Assembly: GCA_003971905.1 (NCBI GenBank)
Contig: RSEE01000044.1
Location: 310,001 to 374,000, forward strand
Length of the DNA: 64,000 bases
Origin: Moniliella sp. 'wahieum'
Lineage: Eukaryota > Basidiomycota > Moniliellomycetes > Moniliellales > Moniliellaceae
Direction: 5' to 3'
Below the pieces are notes generated by a model, which worked only from the letters and a program-made list of their open reading frames with translations, did no database searches and was not told the origin of the DNA. Within the stretch, counting starts at the first letter, position 1. Every line of letters starts with the position of its first letter. Below are positions 11,465 through 22,933 of the stretch, one piece after another. The translations under genes and the position numbers were made by a program.

Positions 11465-13106
11465 TCAATGAACCCTCCCCTCCCTTGCCGCCTCTTCCCC
11501 GCCTCCCTTTTTTTCCCTACTCCACTGGTTGATACCCCTCCCCTCCTTCTTCGGCCCATATGTAGTCTCCATCCGGACCACTCGCACCCATTTCCCGCAT
11601 CGCCCCTGCCAGTGGCATTCAGAACTACAGATAGGGTGTCCCGTCCGCACATCCCTCGTTGCCTACGATGCCTGCGACCGCACTGTCTCGCTTGGTTGGC
11701 CTGCCCCTTTAACCACGACAAAGTCTATACCGAAACGCGTTTGGCCTATCTTTTATGGCTTCTGGCCTCTTCGGATATAGAAGTGAGCCCAGCGAGACTC
11801 TGCAGGAAACCCCGCCCATTGCCAGCCAGAGCCAAGGCCGTGGGGGTACTAGTACCACCTCAAGCAAGACTCCAGGTAAACAATACCCACGGATGAGGTC
11901 GGAGGCCAAAAGCCAGAGGCAGAGGTCTGGGAGGGTCCACCTTTGGGTGGACATGGTTTGAGGTCAGTGAAGTGACCATATATGTAGCGGGCACCAGGAA
12001 GTCTCCCAAAAGTCAACATTGGTCAAGTGGCTCATGTGAGCTGTGACATGTGAGGACGAGCGACCAAGTAGTAGATTGTACAAATTTTGTGTGGTAGGAG
12101 GGTTCCGACGGCTGTTAGAATTAGGCCTCGCCTTGTAGGTCGACTACGCTTGCCGAGACGAATCTTTATTTCACCGTCCGTGGAAATCTCACGATGGCCC
12201 GGCCTCTCAGTGGACCTCCGTGACCCTCACTCTCATCTTGATCCTTGTTCAAGGTGCTTGTTTCGCACACCACTCCTTCCCGAAGCTCATCTACAACTCA
12301 TCAGCGTTTGTTCTACAGTTTCCTTTACCCCGTTGGACGGATTCGCTTGACCCAGAGCCTGCCCATACCGGCACACCTTCCGCCCGTGGTTCCCATTCGG
12401 CGACGTTTTCACAGTTGAGTTCAACGAAAAGCAAGGGAACCCTTGTTCCTCAGCCCTTGCCCGCCCATCTTTTTACTGTCCTTCTTTCTGCGTAGTGGTG
12501 CCCAAATGTCAAAACATGTATGATTTTCGGATCGGAAAGGTAGCCATGATTGTGAGATGGGATTTAATTGATGATTCAAAGGAGCTTCCTACCAGGCTCA
12601 ACGCATAGGATCCAATGGGTCATGGCCACCGTGACCGGGCGACAGCCTGGATGACAGATGACCGAGGGCCCGACGGTCCCGTTCGGTCTGTTAGATCTTT
12701 TACTTACATCCCATGTGCATATACCCTCCTCCCTCTTTATCGATTATCACCTGACTGCCCTGGTCCTGATCGCGAAGTAGAAGCTGCGCCAAGGACAGTG
12801 CAGCCACCCCGGTAGCCTGACCTGCCTTGGTGCTGGCCATGGGTCTGTCGCTTCTAGCCATTTGGTGAGGGTGTAGTGCGGGGGGGTTAGGGGGGGCAGC
12901 ATCAGTGCCTTACCCAATTTGCTCTGCTTTAGCCCCGATGCCTAACGCCAACCTGCCTTCGGGTATCTTCCCTTCCTTGTTGGTTGATTATTGATCCGTG
13001 GGCCCATCCTTCCGGCTTGCTGGCTTCACGCTCTACGACGCTTTCCAGGACAGAATTGGTAGGGCAACAATGATTCCCCATCTTTGCGTGCCATGACGGT
13101 TTAGAC

Positions 13107-13633
13107 TTAGCTCGCTGTGTAGGCTCAGGGTCAGTGCAGGTCCCAAAGCAGTGACAAGAAAAATGCACCTTCAGGAGTCTTGGAAATGTACTCAATTGCT
13201 TGCGGCACCGTCACGATCTCGTCCGCCTCGGCATCGGGAATTTCCTAGCACGTGGTACAGGTTAGTAGGCGGCCAGAGCAGAGGAACACATGGTGAGGAA
13301 AAAGGAGCAGGAAGGTGATGCGGGAAATGTGCAAGACAACTGAATCAAACGTACAATGTTGAACTCCTCCTCAATGGCCATGAGAACCTCGACGCTGTCG
13401 GCTGCTGTCGAAGCCCAACTCGGTAAGGTGGCCGAGGTGTTGAGTGGTCGGGGGTAACCTTGTCAAAGCTCTGAGCACGTCGAGGATGCGCGACGAGATG
13501 TCCTCCTTCGACAACGTTGACGAGCTGTACATGCGCATCGCCACAACCGGCTGCATCATGCGCACGGCGGCGGGCGCCGAGGCGGCACGGAGGAGCGGCA
13601 CACGAAGAAGCGACGGGCGGCAATGGACAGCAT
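13107..13633 (-). CDS. ACP1: mitochondrial acyl carrier protein, two introns
   Basis: Acyl carrier of mitochondrial type II fatty acid synthesis and accessory subunit of complex I. The N-terminus (MLSIAARRFFVCRSS...MRMYSS) looks like a mitochondrial presequence. The carrier domain follows: LSKEDISSRILDVLRA, DKVTPDH, LTELGFDS (the Ser in DS is the phosphopantetheine site), SVEVLMAIEEEFNI, then exon 2 (13244-13169) EIPDAEADEIVTVPQAIEYI and SKTPE. Intron 1 is 13354-13245 (GTACGT...CTAG). A likely intron 2 is 13168-13115 (54 nt), leaving a tiny last exon that ends after TPEAS. Several single bases are missing between 13400 and 13480, so the frame jumps in the most conserved part. Transcribed divergently from the Tom5-like gene. 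Confidence 0.9.
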
Positions 13634-13966
13634 CGCGGTGGTGGACGGGGAGAGAAGAAACGATGGGGGTCGGGGATGGCCGTTCCCCGTCGCTGCCGGC
13701 ACGGCGCCAGTCTCAGCCCGCCGTTTTGTCAGCTGGGCGGAATGGGAAGGCTCGCGTTCCAGTTCCGCCCGCGTGAGCGTCTGCTGGGCGCGGGGGGGGC
13801 TCTTGCGTCTTTCTTGGATTGCGGAAGCTGAAGGCGGCCAGGCAGCAAGCGGTGGGTGGCGGAGGCCAAAAGTCCATCCATCCCCCGTCCGCCCGCTGGC
13901 TTCTTCCGCCGCTGCCTTTTCTTCGCTCCTCCTTTCCTCCACCAGCCCCTGTTTGCACTCTGCACA
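13634..13966. promoter_or_regulatory. shared divergent promoter of two mitochondrial-protein genes
   Basis: The 333 bases between the ACP and Tom5-like start codons; the only place for both promoters. GC-rich with pyrimidine runs on the + strand near 13915-13945. No clear TATA box. Confidence 0.4.
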
Positions 13967-14185
13967 ATGTTTGGTGGACCTCCCCCGAAGCCCTCCCCGG
14001 CCGAGCAGGCCGCTGCCCGCGCTCAGGTCCGCAGCAACATCCACGGATTCATCATCACGGCTGCGGTGCTCTTACCTGTACGTGCCTGCCGCCTCGTTCG
14101 TTCCGCTGCCTCCTGCTTCGCCTCCTGCTAACTCCGTGCCTTTTCCCCAGTGCCCATCATTGCTGGCCACTTGACCAAGCACTAG
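13967..14185 (+). CDS. TOM5: Tom5-like small mitochondrial outer-membrane import subunit, one intron
   Basis: Tom5 is a tail-anchored subunit of about 50 residues in the TOM import channel. The start MFGGPPPKPSPAEQAAARAQ and the following RSNIHGFIITAAVLLPV give the family's MFG..P start, an acidic/alanine helix and a hydrophobic tail. Exon 1 is 13967-14081; exon 2 is 14151-14185 (LPIIAGHLTKH after the junction). The intron is 69 nt with a CTAAC branch site and CCCCAG acceptor; a donor five bases earlier is possible but would read into an early stop. Total 49 residues, matching Tom5. Family assignment rests on size, start motif and tail anchor, so it is moderate. Confidence 0.65.
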
Positions 14186-14625
14186 TGTCTTTCGCAACCC
14201 AATGCACTACCTGCCCAATCTGTTTGCAGCCCTTGGCGCTTGCCCTCTCAGAACTCTACTGCACGTTCGTAGTCGCCACCAGGACCCTTTCGATCGGAGC
14301 GTAGCATCCCACGTAGCACCCCCTCGTCTTACCGCATGGGCATGATGCATGGGTGCCGTAGCCAGGATTCTTCTGGTCGTGCAAACTTGATTAGGTGTGC
14401 CGCTGGTTACGGATTCTGTTCCATCAAGAATCCAATGTTCAACGTCCAACTATATGATAGCTAAGGAAAGACGAGGTAGATGAGGAGCGTCCTGGAAGGA
14501 CAGGGAATCCATTCATGCCCCGTAAGAGGGCAATGGACGTTTTACAGCATAGAGACAGGCAAGCTGCGGGGGGCATGTGCATAAAGGGAACCATCAAACG
14601 GCAGGAAGAAGGAGACTGAATACGT
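14186..14625. other. intergenic, convergent 3' ends of TOM5-like and uL2
   Basis: No gene. Holds both 3' UTRs and an AATGTTCAACGTCCAAC copy of the short intergenic motif (about 14434-14450). Confidence 0.4.
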
Positions 14626-15373
14626 TTAGTCGCCCTTCTTGAGAGTACCGCGGATGAGACCCGTGCGGCGGGCAGCAATGAGACCAGCCTTCTGACCGGC
14701 AGGAGCCCAGCGCGAGATGGTCGAGGCGTGACCAATGTGCTGGTGGTTACCACCACCGTGCGGGTGGTCGACGGGGTTCATAGCCACACACGAGTACGGG
14801 CCACGAGTGCGCTTGACGCGGTACTTGTGGAACGCACGGCCAGCCTTGAGCAGCGGCTTGTCAATCCGGCCACCACCAGCAACAATGCCCACGTCGCACG
14901 CGACGCCGACGAACAATCTTCTTGGCGCCGAGGGAAGACGGATGCGCGAGGTCTTGCCATCGGCATCGTGGCCAATCAGGGTGGCGTAGTTGCCCGAAGC
15001 ACGAGCAAGCGTACCGCGGTCCCCAGCCTTCCTCCACGTTGCACACAATCGTACCTTCCGGCAGCGCGAGAGGGGCAGCACATTGCCCCAGGAAAGCGCG
15101 GCACGCTTGCCACAGTAGACAAACTGCCGGTCGACAGCCCTCGGTGGCAATAAAGTGATCGTGCGCAGCTTGTAGCGGTACGAGTCCGGAAGGTCACCTG
15201 GCCAGCGGCGCGCCACGGCCAGCGTCGTGGACGATCTCACGGACGACACCGCGGATGTAGCCGTTGCGCTCGGCAAAGTCGACCGTGCGCAGCTTGGCAG
15301 GCGCAGTGCGGTGGGACGAGTGGGACTTGAAGATCCCGCCCGACTTACGCTGGGAGCGAATAACACGACCCAT
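14626..15373 (-). CDS. RPL2: 60S ribosomal protein uL2 (yeast L2, human L8)
   Basis: Core protein of the large subunit near the peptidyl-transferase centre. The start [20 protein letters not shown] continues with [20 protein letters not shown] and [19 protein letters not shown]. The conserved C-terminus [20 protein letters not shown] and the end [11 protein letters not shown] are intact. In between ([41 protein letters not shown]) the correct reading moves among all three frames at about 15195, 15188, 15150, 15135, 15060 and 14915, each fitting one missing base in a short run. Total span equals the family length (about 250 residues), so no intron is needed. Best evidence in the window for systematic base loss. 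Confidence 0.96.
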
Positions 15374-15939
15374 GGTACCCTGAAGGAAGGTGTTAGTGGG
15401 GGTGCGTCAGGAGGAGGAATGGGGGGATGGGGTGCAGGCAGTGTCAATCGGGTGGGCAGGCGAGCAACCCGACGAGCCCCGCCGTGCGTGTACTCACTGA
15501 ACTTGGTGTGTGTTGGGGGGGGGTAGAGGGGGTGAGGAGGAGGAGCTGGCTGGCTGCGTTTGTTGCTCTAGGGCGGGCCAGGCGGCTCGTGGCTAGCGAG
15601 AAGCAGCGGCGGCGGGACTAGGGTTAAGACTACGGGCTGCCCCTGTGCCTGCATGGGCTGCCAGGGTGAGCGGGCACGGGGGGGTGCCGTGTTGCTGCTG
15701 CGGTGCATTTCGCCCATGCAACCCTAGTGCCATGGTCCGGGAGTCCGGGAGGCCGCTTAGCTCATCGGCAGGAATGTATATCACGTGATTCCCGCACGTG
15801 GGGGGCACGTGACGCGTGCGGGCGGTGGGTGGGATTTAGATTGCACTGGGCGTCGCAGGTACTCGGCGGCACTCGTCGTTGCGCCGCGTGCGCCGCCCTC
15901 ACCTCCATCCCCAGTGCGGCGCGAGACGCGCAGCTCGCC
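15374..15939. promoter_or_regulatory. divergent promoter uL2 / PIP-box gene with three CACGTG sites
   Basis: Three CACGTG sites sit within 31 bases: 15782-15787 (inside the palindrome TCACGTGA), 15795-15800 and 15806-15811, about 130-160 bases before the start of the + strand gene. The uL2 side has a long G-rich stretch and possibly a 5' UTR intron. CACGTG is the core recognised by Cbf1/bHLH-type factors; the factor here is unknown. Confidence 0.45.
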
Positions 15940-18812
15940 ATGGGTCCGCGCAAGAGCATCCGCTCCGCCCACACGCCCGAACAGGGCCAGACCCACCTCT
16001 CTGAGTTCTTCGAGCACTCGCGCGTCCTTTCCCCCCAACACTCCACGTCCGCCCTCCCGGCCACTGCTCCACGGGCCTCAACCTCAGCCTCCACCTCGAC
16101 CGCATCTTCCTCTCACCCCGCCCTTCGTTCTCGGTGCCTCGGGCGCGTTCGCCCGTCCGCGCAAGCTGCGCAAACGACGACTGTCGGACTCTGCCCTCGA
16201 GCCCCACCCACCCACCATCCCGCCACCGCGCCCGCAAGCTTTCCCCGATTTGCCCCCGAAGCGACCACGCCGTTCTGCCCCCGTCGCCCGCGCCCCGTCG
16301 CCCATTGAAGTCCCCGAGACGCCTCCTCTTGGGCCCCAAACCCCCTCGCCAGTCAACTTGTCACGCATCGCGCCTCAGATCGGATCGCCCTGTGTGGAGG
16401 AGGACAGCGATGGGACGGAAGCGATTTGGGAGGTGCGCCCTCGGGTCCAGGATGCGTCCAGTTTGCCACAGGACGAGGACGTGCGTCCTGCGGCCCACCG
16501 TCGGCCCACCCACCCGACCCAGCGACCAGCAGCGATGCGTTTTACTTTTGGAAGAGCATGCGTCCATGTTGCGCACCCAGCACCCAGTGTTTGGCGACGA
16601 AACACCCTTTTTGCACGATACCCTCCCCACCACGGCCATGCGGGCAGAGGAATCAGATGCCCATGCTATGGTCCGCGGGCCCAACCCGGTCAGAATGAAC
16701 GAGATCCGAAGGATGAATGGCTTGGTCATCACTTCCTCCCAAATTCAAGCCGAGATGGATTGGATTGAAGCGCATGCGCCGCCACCTCCTGGACCACGAG
16801 CAGCAGCCTTGGCCGCTATCCCCACCTCCAACCCTCGTCGACGAGGCCAGGGTCAGGGCCAGGGTAAGGCTCAGGACTACCTCCAGGATCAGGCTTGGCC
16901 TGCCCCTCGTCCCAATCCTAATCCACCTTGCCCTGCGGAGGACACGCATGTTGCCTCCCCCAGTGACAACACCTACGGGTGACTCCCGGATGGGTCCACC
17001 TAGTTCCCCAAACTCCTCTCTGCTACCTCCACCTTCGCCTCGCCCCGCTCACGCCCCTCTCCCCGTTCCCGATGACATCGATGAAGATGAAACGATTCCC
17101 GAGTCGGCACCGCTTCCCTACCCTCGTCCGTTGCCTCCTCCTTTCCCCCACGACGACTCACCTACCACTCCGCCCCGGCCTGTGCCACTCCCAACTGTAG
17201 ATGCCAGCCCTGCCCGTGCTCCTCCAACGATCTCGGGCTCAGTATCCCTCTCCCTCACAGCCCTAGCAAGAACAAGCATCTGAGTCCCTTGGGACACAAG
17301 ATCCTTGGAACCAGGCCCAGTGTCCGCCTCCCCGAGGAACCACGAAGCAACTCTGTTCGTGCACCAACCGTACCTCGTTCTCCTACTTCTTCTCCGCGCA
17401 GCCCACACGGTACTATGGTCACACACCCCATCACGCCTACTCATCGGCGGTTGACATACGCTCCCACCACCGGCTCCCCGCTCAACCCAGGACGGTACAT
17501 CGAGGACCCAAGCGTGCTCGGAACGGATGTCATTAGCTCCACCCAGCCCGAGCAGGACGAGGTGGAGCGGATAGCTGATCGTTCGCCTTGTGGTGGTGGT
17601 GATGATGGTGAGGGTGGTGAGGGTGGTTCTTCGGGTACACATCTCTTTAGGGAGCCCAGTCCTTTTTTGCCTCCTTCTCCCACGGTCCAGTTGCGCCACC
17701 AGCGACACGCCTCGTTTGGCACCAGTTTGCATACCACCCTGTCTTTGGGTAAGGCCGGTGTTTACACCCTATCTCCTCATGGGGCCGAAGCAGGCGGGAG
17801 GCACAAGGAGGAGAAGGAAGATACCGAGGAGGAGACGGAGAGGGAGAGGGAGAAGGAGAAGGAAAATGAGAGGGAAGAGAATGGCGAGGCACTCCTTGAC
17901 ACAGTTCCCCTCTCCTGGGATGACGATGTGCCTTACTCATTATCTAAAGTGCAGATGGCCGACCCGGGTTCGCCTACCCCCACATACACGCCCCCCATCC
18001 AGAGGCTGGCATTCTTGTCCCGGGCGCTAACCCCGCTCACCTCCACAGCGACTGGCAAGCAAGGCGCAGTATCCCTCGTTTCCGATTTTTACTCGTGGAC
18101 CAGATGGCGCATTAGTTGCGTCAGGTGGGAGTGATCTTTTCTGCACCAATGGCCCCCTCGTGTTTGGGAAGAAGGATACAGCCCCGCTGCCGTCGGATTC
18201 GGTTCAGCAGCAGCTTACTGGCTTTTTCCCCCAACCCCGCACTGCCAAGGTGCGAAGGGATGCAGAAGACTTGGATGAGGACGAGTTATTGAGGAGCAGG
18301 AGAAGGAGAAGGAGAAGGAGAAGGAGGTTGATACGAGTTCAGAGCCGGGTCAATCCTCCTTACAGGAAAGTGCCAGACGGTTCCCTTCTCTTAACGTCGC
18401 GCCTCAACAGCCCCTTGCCCGAAACCAAGCAAGCCACCCACGCTTCTCCTACTCCACAACAGAGGGCCGTCGTTCCATGCCGGCGAACTCGCCTCGCGTG
18501 CCCATCTCCACAGATGCTGGGCGCGCTTCCCTTTCTCCGGACAAGTCCACGCCGCTCCCAGGACCCCCATTGCGCCCTCTTTCTTCTTCCTTGCAAGAGT
18601 GCTCGAATCCAGAAAAGGACAGACCGTCTCTCCCTTTGCATTTGTCGGATGATCAGGAGCTGCTATCTCAGCTTCGTTCGCTGGATCCAACCGAGTTACG
18701 GGCCAGAGGATGGACGGAGGATGCCATTAAAAGAGGTCTGTCGACGCCATCTCGCAAGATGCTCTTTTCCAGCTCAACAAGTACGAGCCAAGAATCCAAC
18801 CCGAAAGTATGA
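15940..18812 (+). CDS. long disordered nuclear protein with two PCNA-binding (PIP) boxes
   Basis: Function unknown; PCNA binding is predicted. Start ATGGGTCCG at 15940 in good context (gccATGG). Residues 17-24 read QTHLSEFF, and near the 3' end (18205-18228) QQQLTGFF; both fit the canonical PIP box Q-x-x-L-x-x-F-F that docks into the PCNA clamp. A basic stretch (PRKLRKRRLSD, PPKRPRRSAP) could be a nuclear signal. The middle is Pro/Ser-rich with acidic patches (DDIDEDETIPES) and a low-complexity Glu/Lys/Arg run near 17830-17885. The end has a helical segment (LLSQLRSLDPTELRARGW, TEDAIKRG), stop at 18812. The coding frame moves several times. One gene is assumed because codon character and disorder run through; introns cannot be excluded. 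Confidence 0.55.
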
Positions 18813-18979
18813 GGCTCATATCTCAGCTGCTCAACACTCAACACTCAAGTTGACCTTACCCGCCTACCAAGCTACCACCTACTTACTCTTGAGATAACGC
18901 CCTCTGACTCTTACATTGTACCTACCCCCCTTTCATCATCATCCTCCCCACTCACAGCATTGCATCATGCCATTGTTAC

Positions 18980-19894
18980 TTATGCCTTCTTGTCCTTGTC
19001 GGCCTGCTCGAGATCGTGGAGCGTGGTCGGCTTGGGCGTCGACGTTCCGCTACCCGGTTTGCTGTTGGGCGCCGGGCCGGGCGCGCGCTCGTTGGGACCA
19101 GGGATGGCGTGCCAGTCTCCCGGCCCGTCCGGACGGGCAAACGCGCTAACTACATCCTTGAAAAAGTTGCGCCACGGGCCTTGGGTCGGAGTGCCATGGC
19201 CACCAGGGTGCTCCTCCAATCGCACATCCTCACTATAGTCGAGCAATGACATGGACCGCGAGGGAGCCACAATGGGATCTTGCTTGCCCACCACGAGGAG
19301 GAGCGGCGTCTTGACCTTTTGCCGGTAGAGCGCTTCGAATTGCGCCTCACCATTCTTAAACCCAGACAGAATGATGGTGAGTTTTGCGGGCTTTTGGTCG
19401 GGGTGCAAGTGCAGGCCCGGCCATCGCGTAGGATCTTCAAATGCCGACGTGAGCGCCGCGGCAAGACACCCACCCTGGCTGAACCCTAGAATCGCATCAA
19501 ACGGACCGTGCTCAGTCAACTCTTGGCTCAGGTAGCTCACCGTCTTGTCCCACCCTGCGATCGTTCGCGTACCCTCCGTTTTGGCTCCGGCATTGTCCTC
19601 AAAGTACCACCACCCACGCGGCTGCTCCTCCACGGGCGTCGACTCGTCCACCACTGCCGGCGGCTCAGATTCGCTCTCCCGCAGCGCAGTAATCGGCTGC
19701 ACGAGGTGCGGCGCATTCATAAAGTACATGTCGGCCACCGCTGCGGCGTGGTCAGCGATGCGAGAAGGGGGAGGGATGGGGTTGGAGCGTACACTTCAGG
19801 CTCTTGCGGAGCGAGCCGCAGCGTTCTGGTAGATGAAGGCGTTGGAGGTGTAGCCGTGGAGGCAGAGCACGCGCAGCTTGGTGGGGGCCGCCAT
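18980..19894 (-). CDS. FSH1: FSH1-type serine hydrolase, one intron
   Basis: Member of the fungal FSH (DUF341) alpha/beta-hydrolase family; substrates poorly known. Exon 1 (19894-19793) gives MAAPTKLRVLCLHGYTSNAF with the conserved LCLHGY strand-loop, then a frame change into SLRKSLK. The intron (19792-19741, 52 nt, GTACGC...GCAG) leads into VADMYFMNAPHLV. Catalytic residues are visible: nucleophile elbow GFSQGG (Ser about residue 120), the Asp in VVGKQDPIV and the His in HPGGHGTP. The last about 45 residues are a Pro/Lys-rich tail not typical of the core fold. Shares a 302-base divergent promoter with NIC96. Confidence 0.88.
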
Positions 19895-20196
19895 GGCTGG
19901 GTTAGGTAGGCGTGGGTGGTGGGGCCGGGGAAAGGGGGAAAGGGGAAGGGGAAGGGAAGGTAGGTTAGCTGGCACAGCTGGCGCTGGACTCTGGCTGGTT
20001 TGATTTGATTGGCGTGATTAATGATTTGAAATTGGAGGGGGCAGGTGTCACGTGCGCGGGGCGGAATGGGGCGTGGTGGCCGCGAGGAGGGTCCGCCTGG
20101 ATTTGGACATGCTAGAAGTTGGGCTGGACGTCGGGCTGGATGGACGTCGAGGCGGCAGAGTCGATCTGGGTTAGTCGGCTGTACCACCTCCGCCCC
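19895..20196. promoter_or_regulatory. divergent promoter FSH1 / NIC96
   Basis: About 300 bases with a CACGTG at 20049-20054 (context TCACGTGCGC) roughly midway, an AT-rich TTTGATTTGATTGG stretch at 20000-20013 and G-rich runs next to the FSH1 start. Confidence 0.4.
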
Positions 20197-22933
20197 ATGG
20201 CTGTGCCGAGTCTGGCGGAGCTGCTGCGGCAGTCGCAGCACCTCGCCTCCCCCTCTGCCTCCGACAGCCCCGCCCTGCCTGCGCTCCAGCTCGGCCTGGA
20301 CCAGATCGAGCGGCAGAGCAGGCAGCTGGCCCCGCACTCGCACCCGCCGCCCCTGCCCGCTGCTGCTGCCGCCGACGCCGCCGCCGCCTTTGCGCCGCTC
20401 CGCCCGCTCGAAGACACCGACGTCACCGGCTACCTCCGCCACGAGCACCAGCAGATCCTCCTCTCTGCCCTCCAGCACGCGCGCCGCAACACCCAGCATG
20501 CCATGTATCGCGCTGTCGATCGCTCCCTCGAAACCAGCTGGACCATGCAGAAGCGCCGCATCACAGAGGACTTGGCTCCTTTGTCCCTTCTGCCCCTGCT
20601 ACCGCTTCCGCTGCCGCTGCCGCTGCCAACCCGCCGTTCACAACCCTGTCCGTGCGCACCTCTGCCTCGCTTCAGATGCACAGCAAGATGCTGCGCTACG
20701 TCATGGTCGTCCAGCGTCTCAATGACGCCCGCCTCGCCGGCGACGTGTTCCCCCTCGCCCACGCCTACGCCGATGCCGTGGCTGCGCTCCAGACTAGGGC
20801 AGGAGGCAGCACCACCACCAAGCTGCTCGACTCGTGGAAAATTGTCCAGACCCTGGTCGGCGAACACCATGTCCTGAATGGCCGCTTCACCCAACGCGCT
20901 GTCGCCCAACGCGAGTTTGCTCCGGTCTACACTGATCCTCATGCCTTCCTTGCTTCTTCGCTCGGTCTGGCGCTTCGTACTAAGCTCACGCGTGCTGCCA
21001 TGCGCTACCTCCAGGACGCTTTCCAACAGCAGCTCAACCACGCCATTGGTATCCGTCCTGACAGTCCGCCGCGGTCTCCTTCGGAGCGCATTGCTGCCTA
21101 CTGCCGCATCCAGCACATGCAGCCCGACCAGCGCTGGTCCTCCGACCTTGAGCTGGTCCAGTTGGACCAAGGCAAAATCCCTATTTGGGCGTACCTCTTC
21201 CTCCTCCTCCGCTCGGGCGAGGAGGAGGCAGCACTTCAACTGGCCACCCAGGCCGAAGGCGTGTTACGAAGGACGGACCATTCGTTTGTGCCCTTGTTCC
21301 AGACATGGCTTGCAGCGCCCGACCGATTGCTGCCCAAACCTCTAAGGGAACGCCTCTTTACCGAATTTACTACCCGCTTCCAGCCCGTCGCTCCCCAGGC
21401 ACCTGCACGGGACCCTTACAAACTCGCCCTCTACAAGCTCATCGGCCGCTTTGACGTCCACAAACCGTTCCCGTCCGCCTTGACTTCCCCCTGGAGCCAG
21501 TGGCTCTGGCTTCAACTGGCCATGGTGCGCGAACCATCTGTGTCTGAGGACGCGTTTGCCGAGGTCGGTGACTCGATTGCCTCACGCGACCAGTATACGC
21601 TCGGTGATCTCGCCCACGCAGTGACGACGTTTGGCCCGACCTACTTTGATCCCAAAGGCACCAACCCTTACCTTTACTTTCAACTGTTGCTGCTCGTCGG
21701 ACAATTTGAGCGAGCAATTGCCTTTCTTGCGGCGCGGCCTACCTCCCATGCGGACGCAGTCCAATTCGCTATCACATTGACGTACTATGGCCTGCTCCGC
21801 CCGCCCGCTAGTACTGCTGCCCCATCTTCTTTCGACGCTGCTCTCAGCCTCGACACGACCTGTCCCGACTTGGCTGTTGCTGGGGTCCCCGCTGCGCTGG
21901 GCTTGGCGTACTTTGATTTTGCGCCTCTCATCCAGCGTTATGTTCGCACGTTTGTCCAAACTGACCCCCAAAAGGCGTTGCAGCACGTTTGCCTGGTCGC
22001 CTTGAATGCCGATGCGCCGTCGCCGGTGGGAGAAGAACAGTTGGCAGTTTGCCTCGAGATGGTGCAGGAGGTGGTGTTGATCTCCAAGGACTACTACACC
22101 CTCTTGGGCGACCCGAGGAACGACGGCACAGTGGCCCCCGGTGCGATTGCCACCTATGCTGCCCTACTCCATTTCCCCGACGAGACCCGGTTCCTGCGCA
22201 CAGTGGTATCGGAAGCGGCCGCTGCGGCCCAGCCGGCCAGACCAAAGACGCCATCTTGCTCTACAACCTGGCCGGCGCGTACGACAAGGCACTTGAAGTG
22301 CTCACTGACGGTCTGGGTGCCACCCTATTTGACCCGACTGATTCCTCTCTCTCTGCTGCGGCACGCGAGTCGACACGACTGCTGGTGCGTGGCACGTCGC
22401 TGCAGGCGGCCGAGGACTTGGGCACAGTGGCACGGGAACTGCTGGTATCGTACGAGGCGCAGCCGAGGGCGTTGCACCAGACCTCGCCACAACAACGCGA
22501 CACGGTACGGCTGCTATTGGAGGTACAGCGGGCGGTGGGCTTGTTGCGTACGGGCGCGTTGGAGGACGCGTTGAGCGTGCTGGACAGTACGCGCCTGGTG
22601 CCCTTACGTGCGGACGTGGACACCGTCACGTCGCTCGCACGTGAATGGTCTACGTTCCCCTCGGCTCTGCAACGCAACTTGGGCGCTGTGATGGTGCTCG
22701 CCATGCGCATCTTGGCTCAGATGCACAGTGCTGTACGCGCACCCATCCTCCCGCCCCCCCAGCACCACGCACTGGAAGACGTACGCGCCAAGGCTCGTAC
22801 GCTCCTCTCCTTTGCCGGCTTGGTCCGCCCCCTCGTTGCCCCCGCCACGTATGCGCAGCTGCAGCTTGTCGCCGCAGTAAGCGTGTCTGCCGAGTGGCCA
22901 CCTAGCCACTTCTCGCGAGCAACGGGCTGCTAG
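20197..22933 (+). CDS. NIC96: nuclear pore inner-ring scaffold nucleoporin Nic96/Nup93
   Basis: Scaffold of the nuclear pore inner ring; its N-terminus docks the Nsp1 channel complex. The start MAVPSLAELLRQSQHLASPS is followed by a helical N-terminus, then the alpha-solenoid: KLLDSWKIVQTLVGEHHVLN, FAPVYTDPHAFLASSLGLAL, and the family hallmark YFDPKGTNPYLYFQLLLLVG then QFERAI. Length (about 910 codons) is close to the usual 820-900. Frame changes occur near 20580-20650 and 22240. The C-terminus ends at 22933 with MILAQMHSAVRAPILPPP-type text in one frame, so the last residues are uncertain. No intron needed. Confidence 0.92.

Larger units (their letters stand above)
10444..13106. other. gene-poor gap with a repeat copy and a small coding-like segment
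   Basis: About 2.7 kb without a recognisable gene and of lower GC than its surroundings. It holds a diverged repeat (10650-10920, second copy near 43.3 kb), an ATCAACGTTCAAG motif at 10941, and a 79-codon open segment on the - strand (11464-11225). Nothing else can be supported. Confidence 0.4.

Noticed and set aside
20430-21239. Long - strand frame across NIC96
   Set aside because: Antisense shadow of the Nic96 coding region, which is secure by family motifs.
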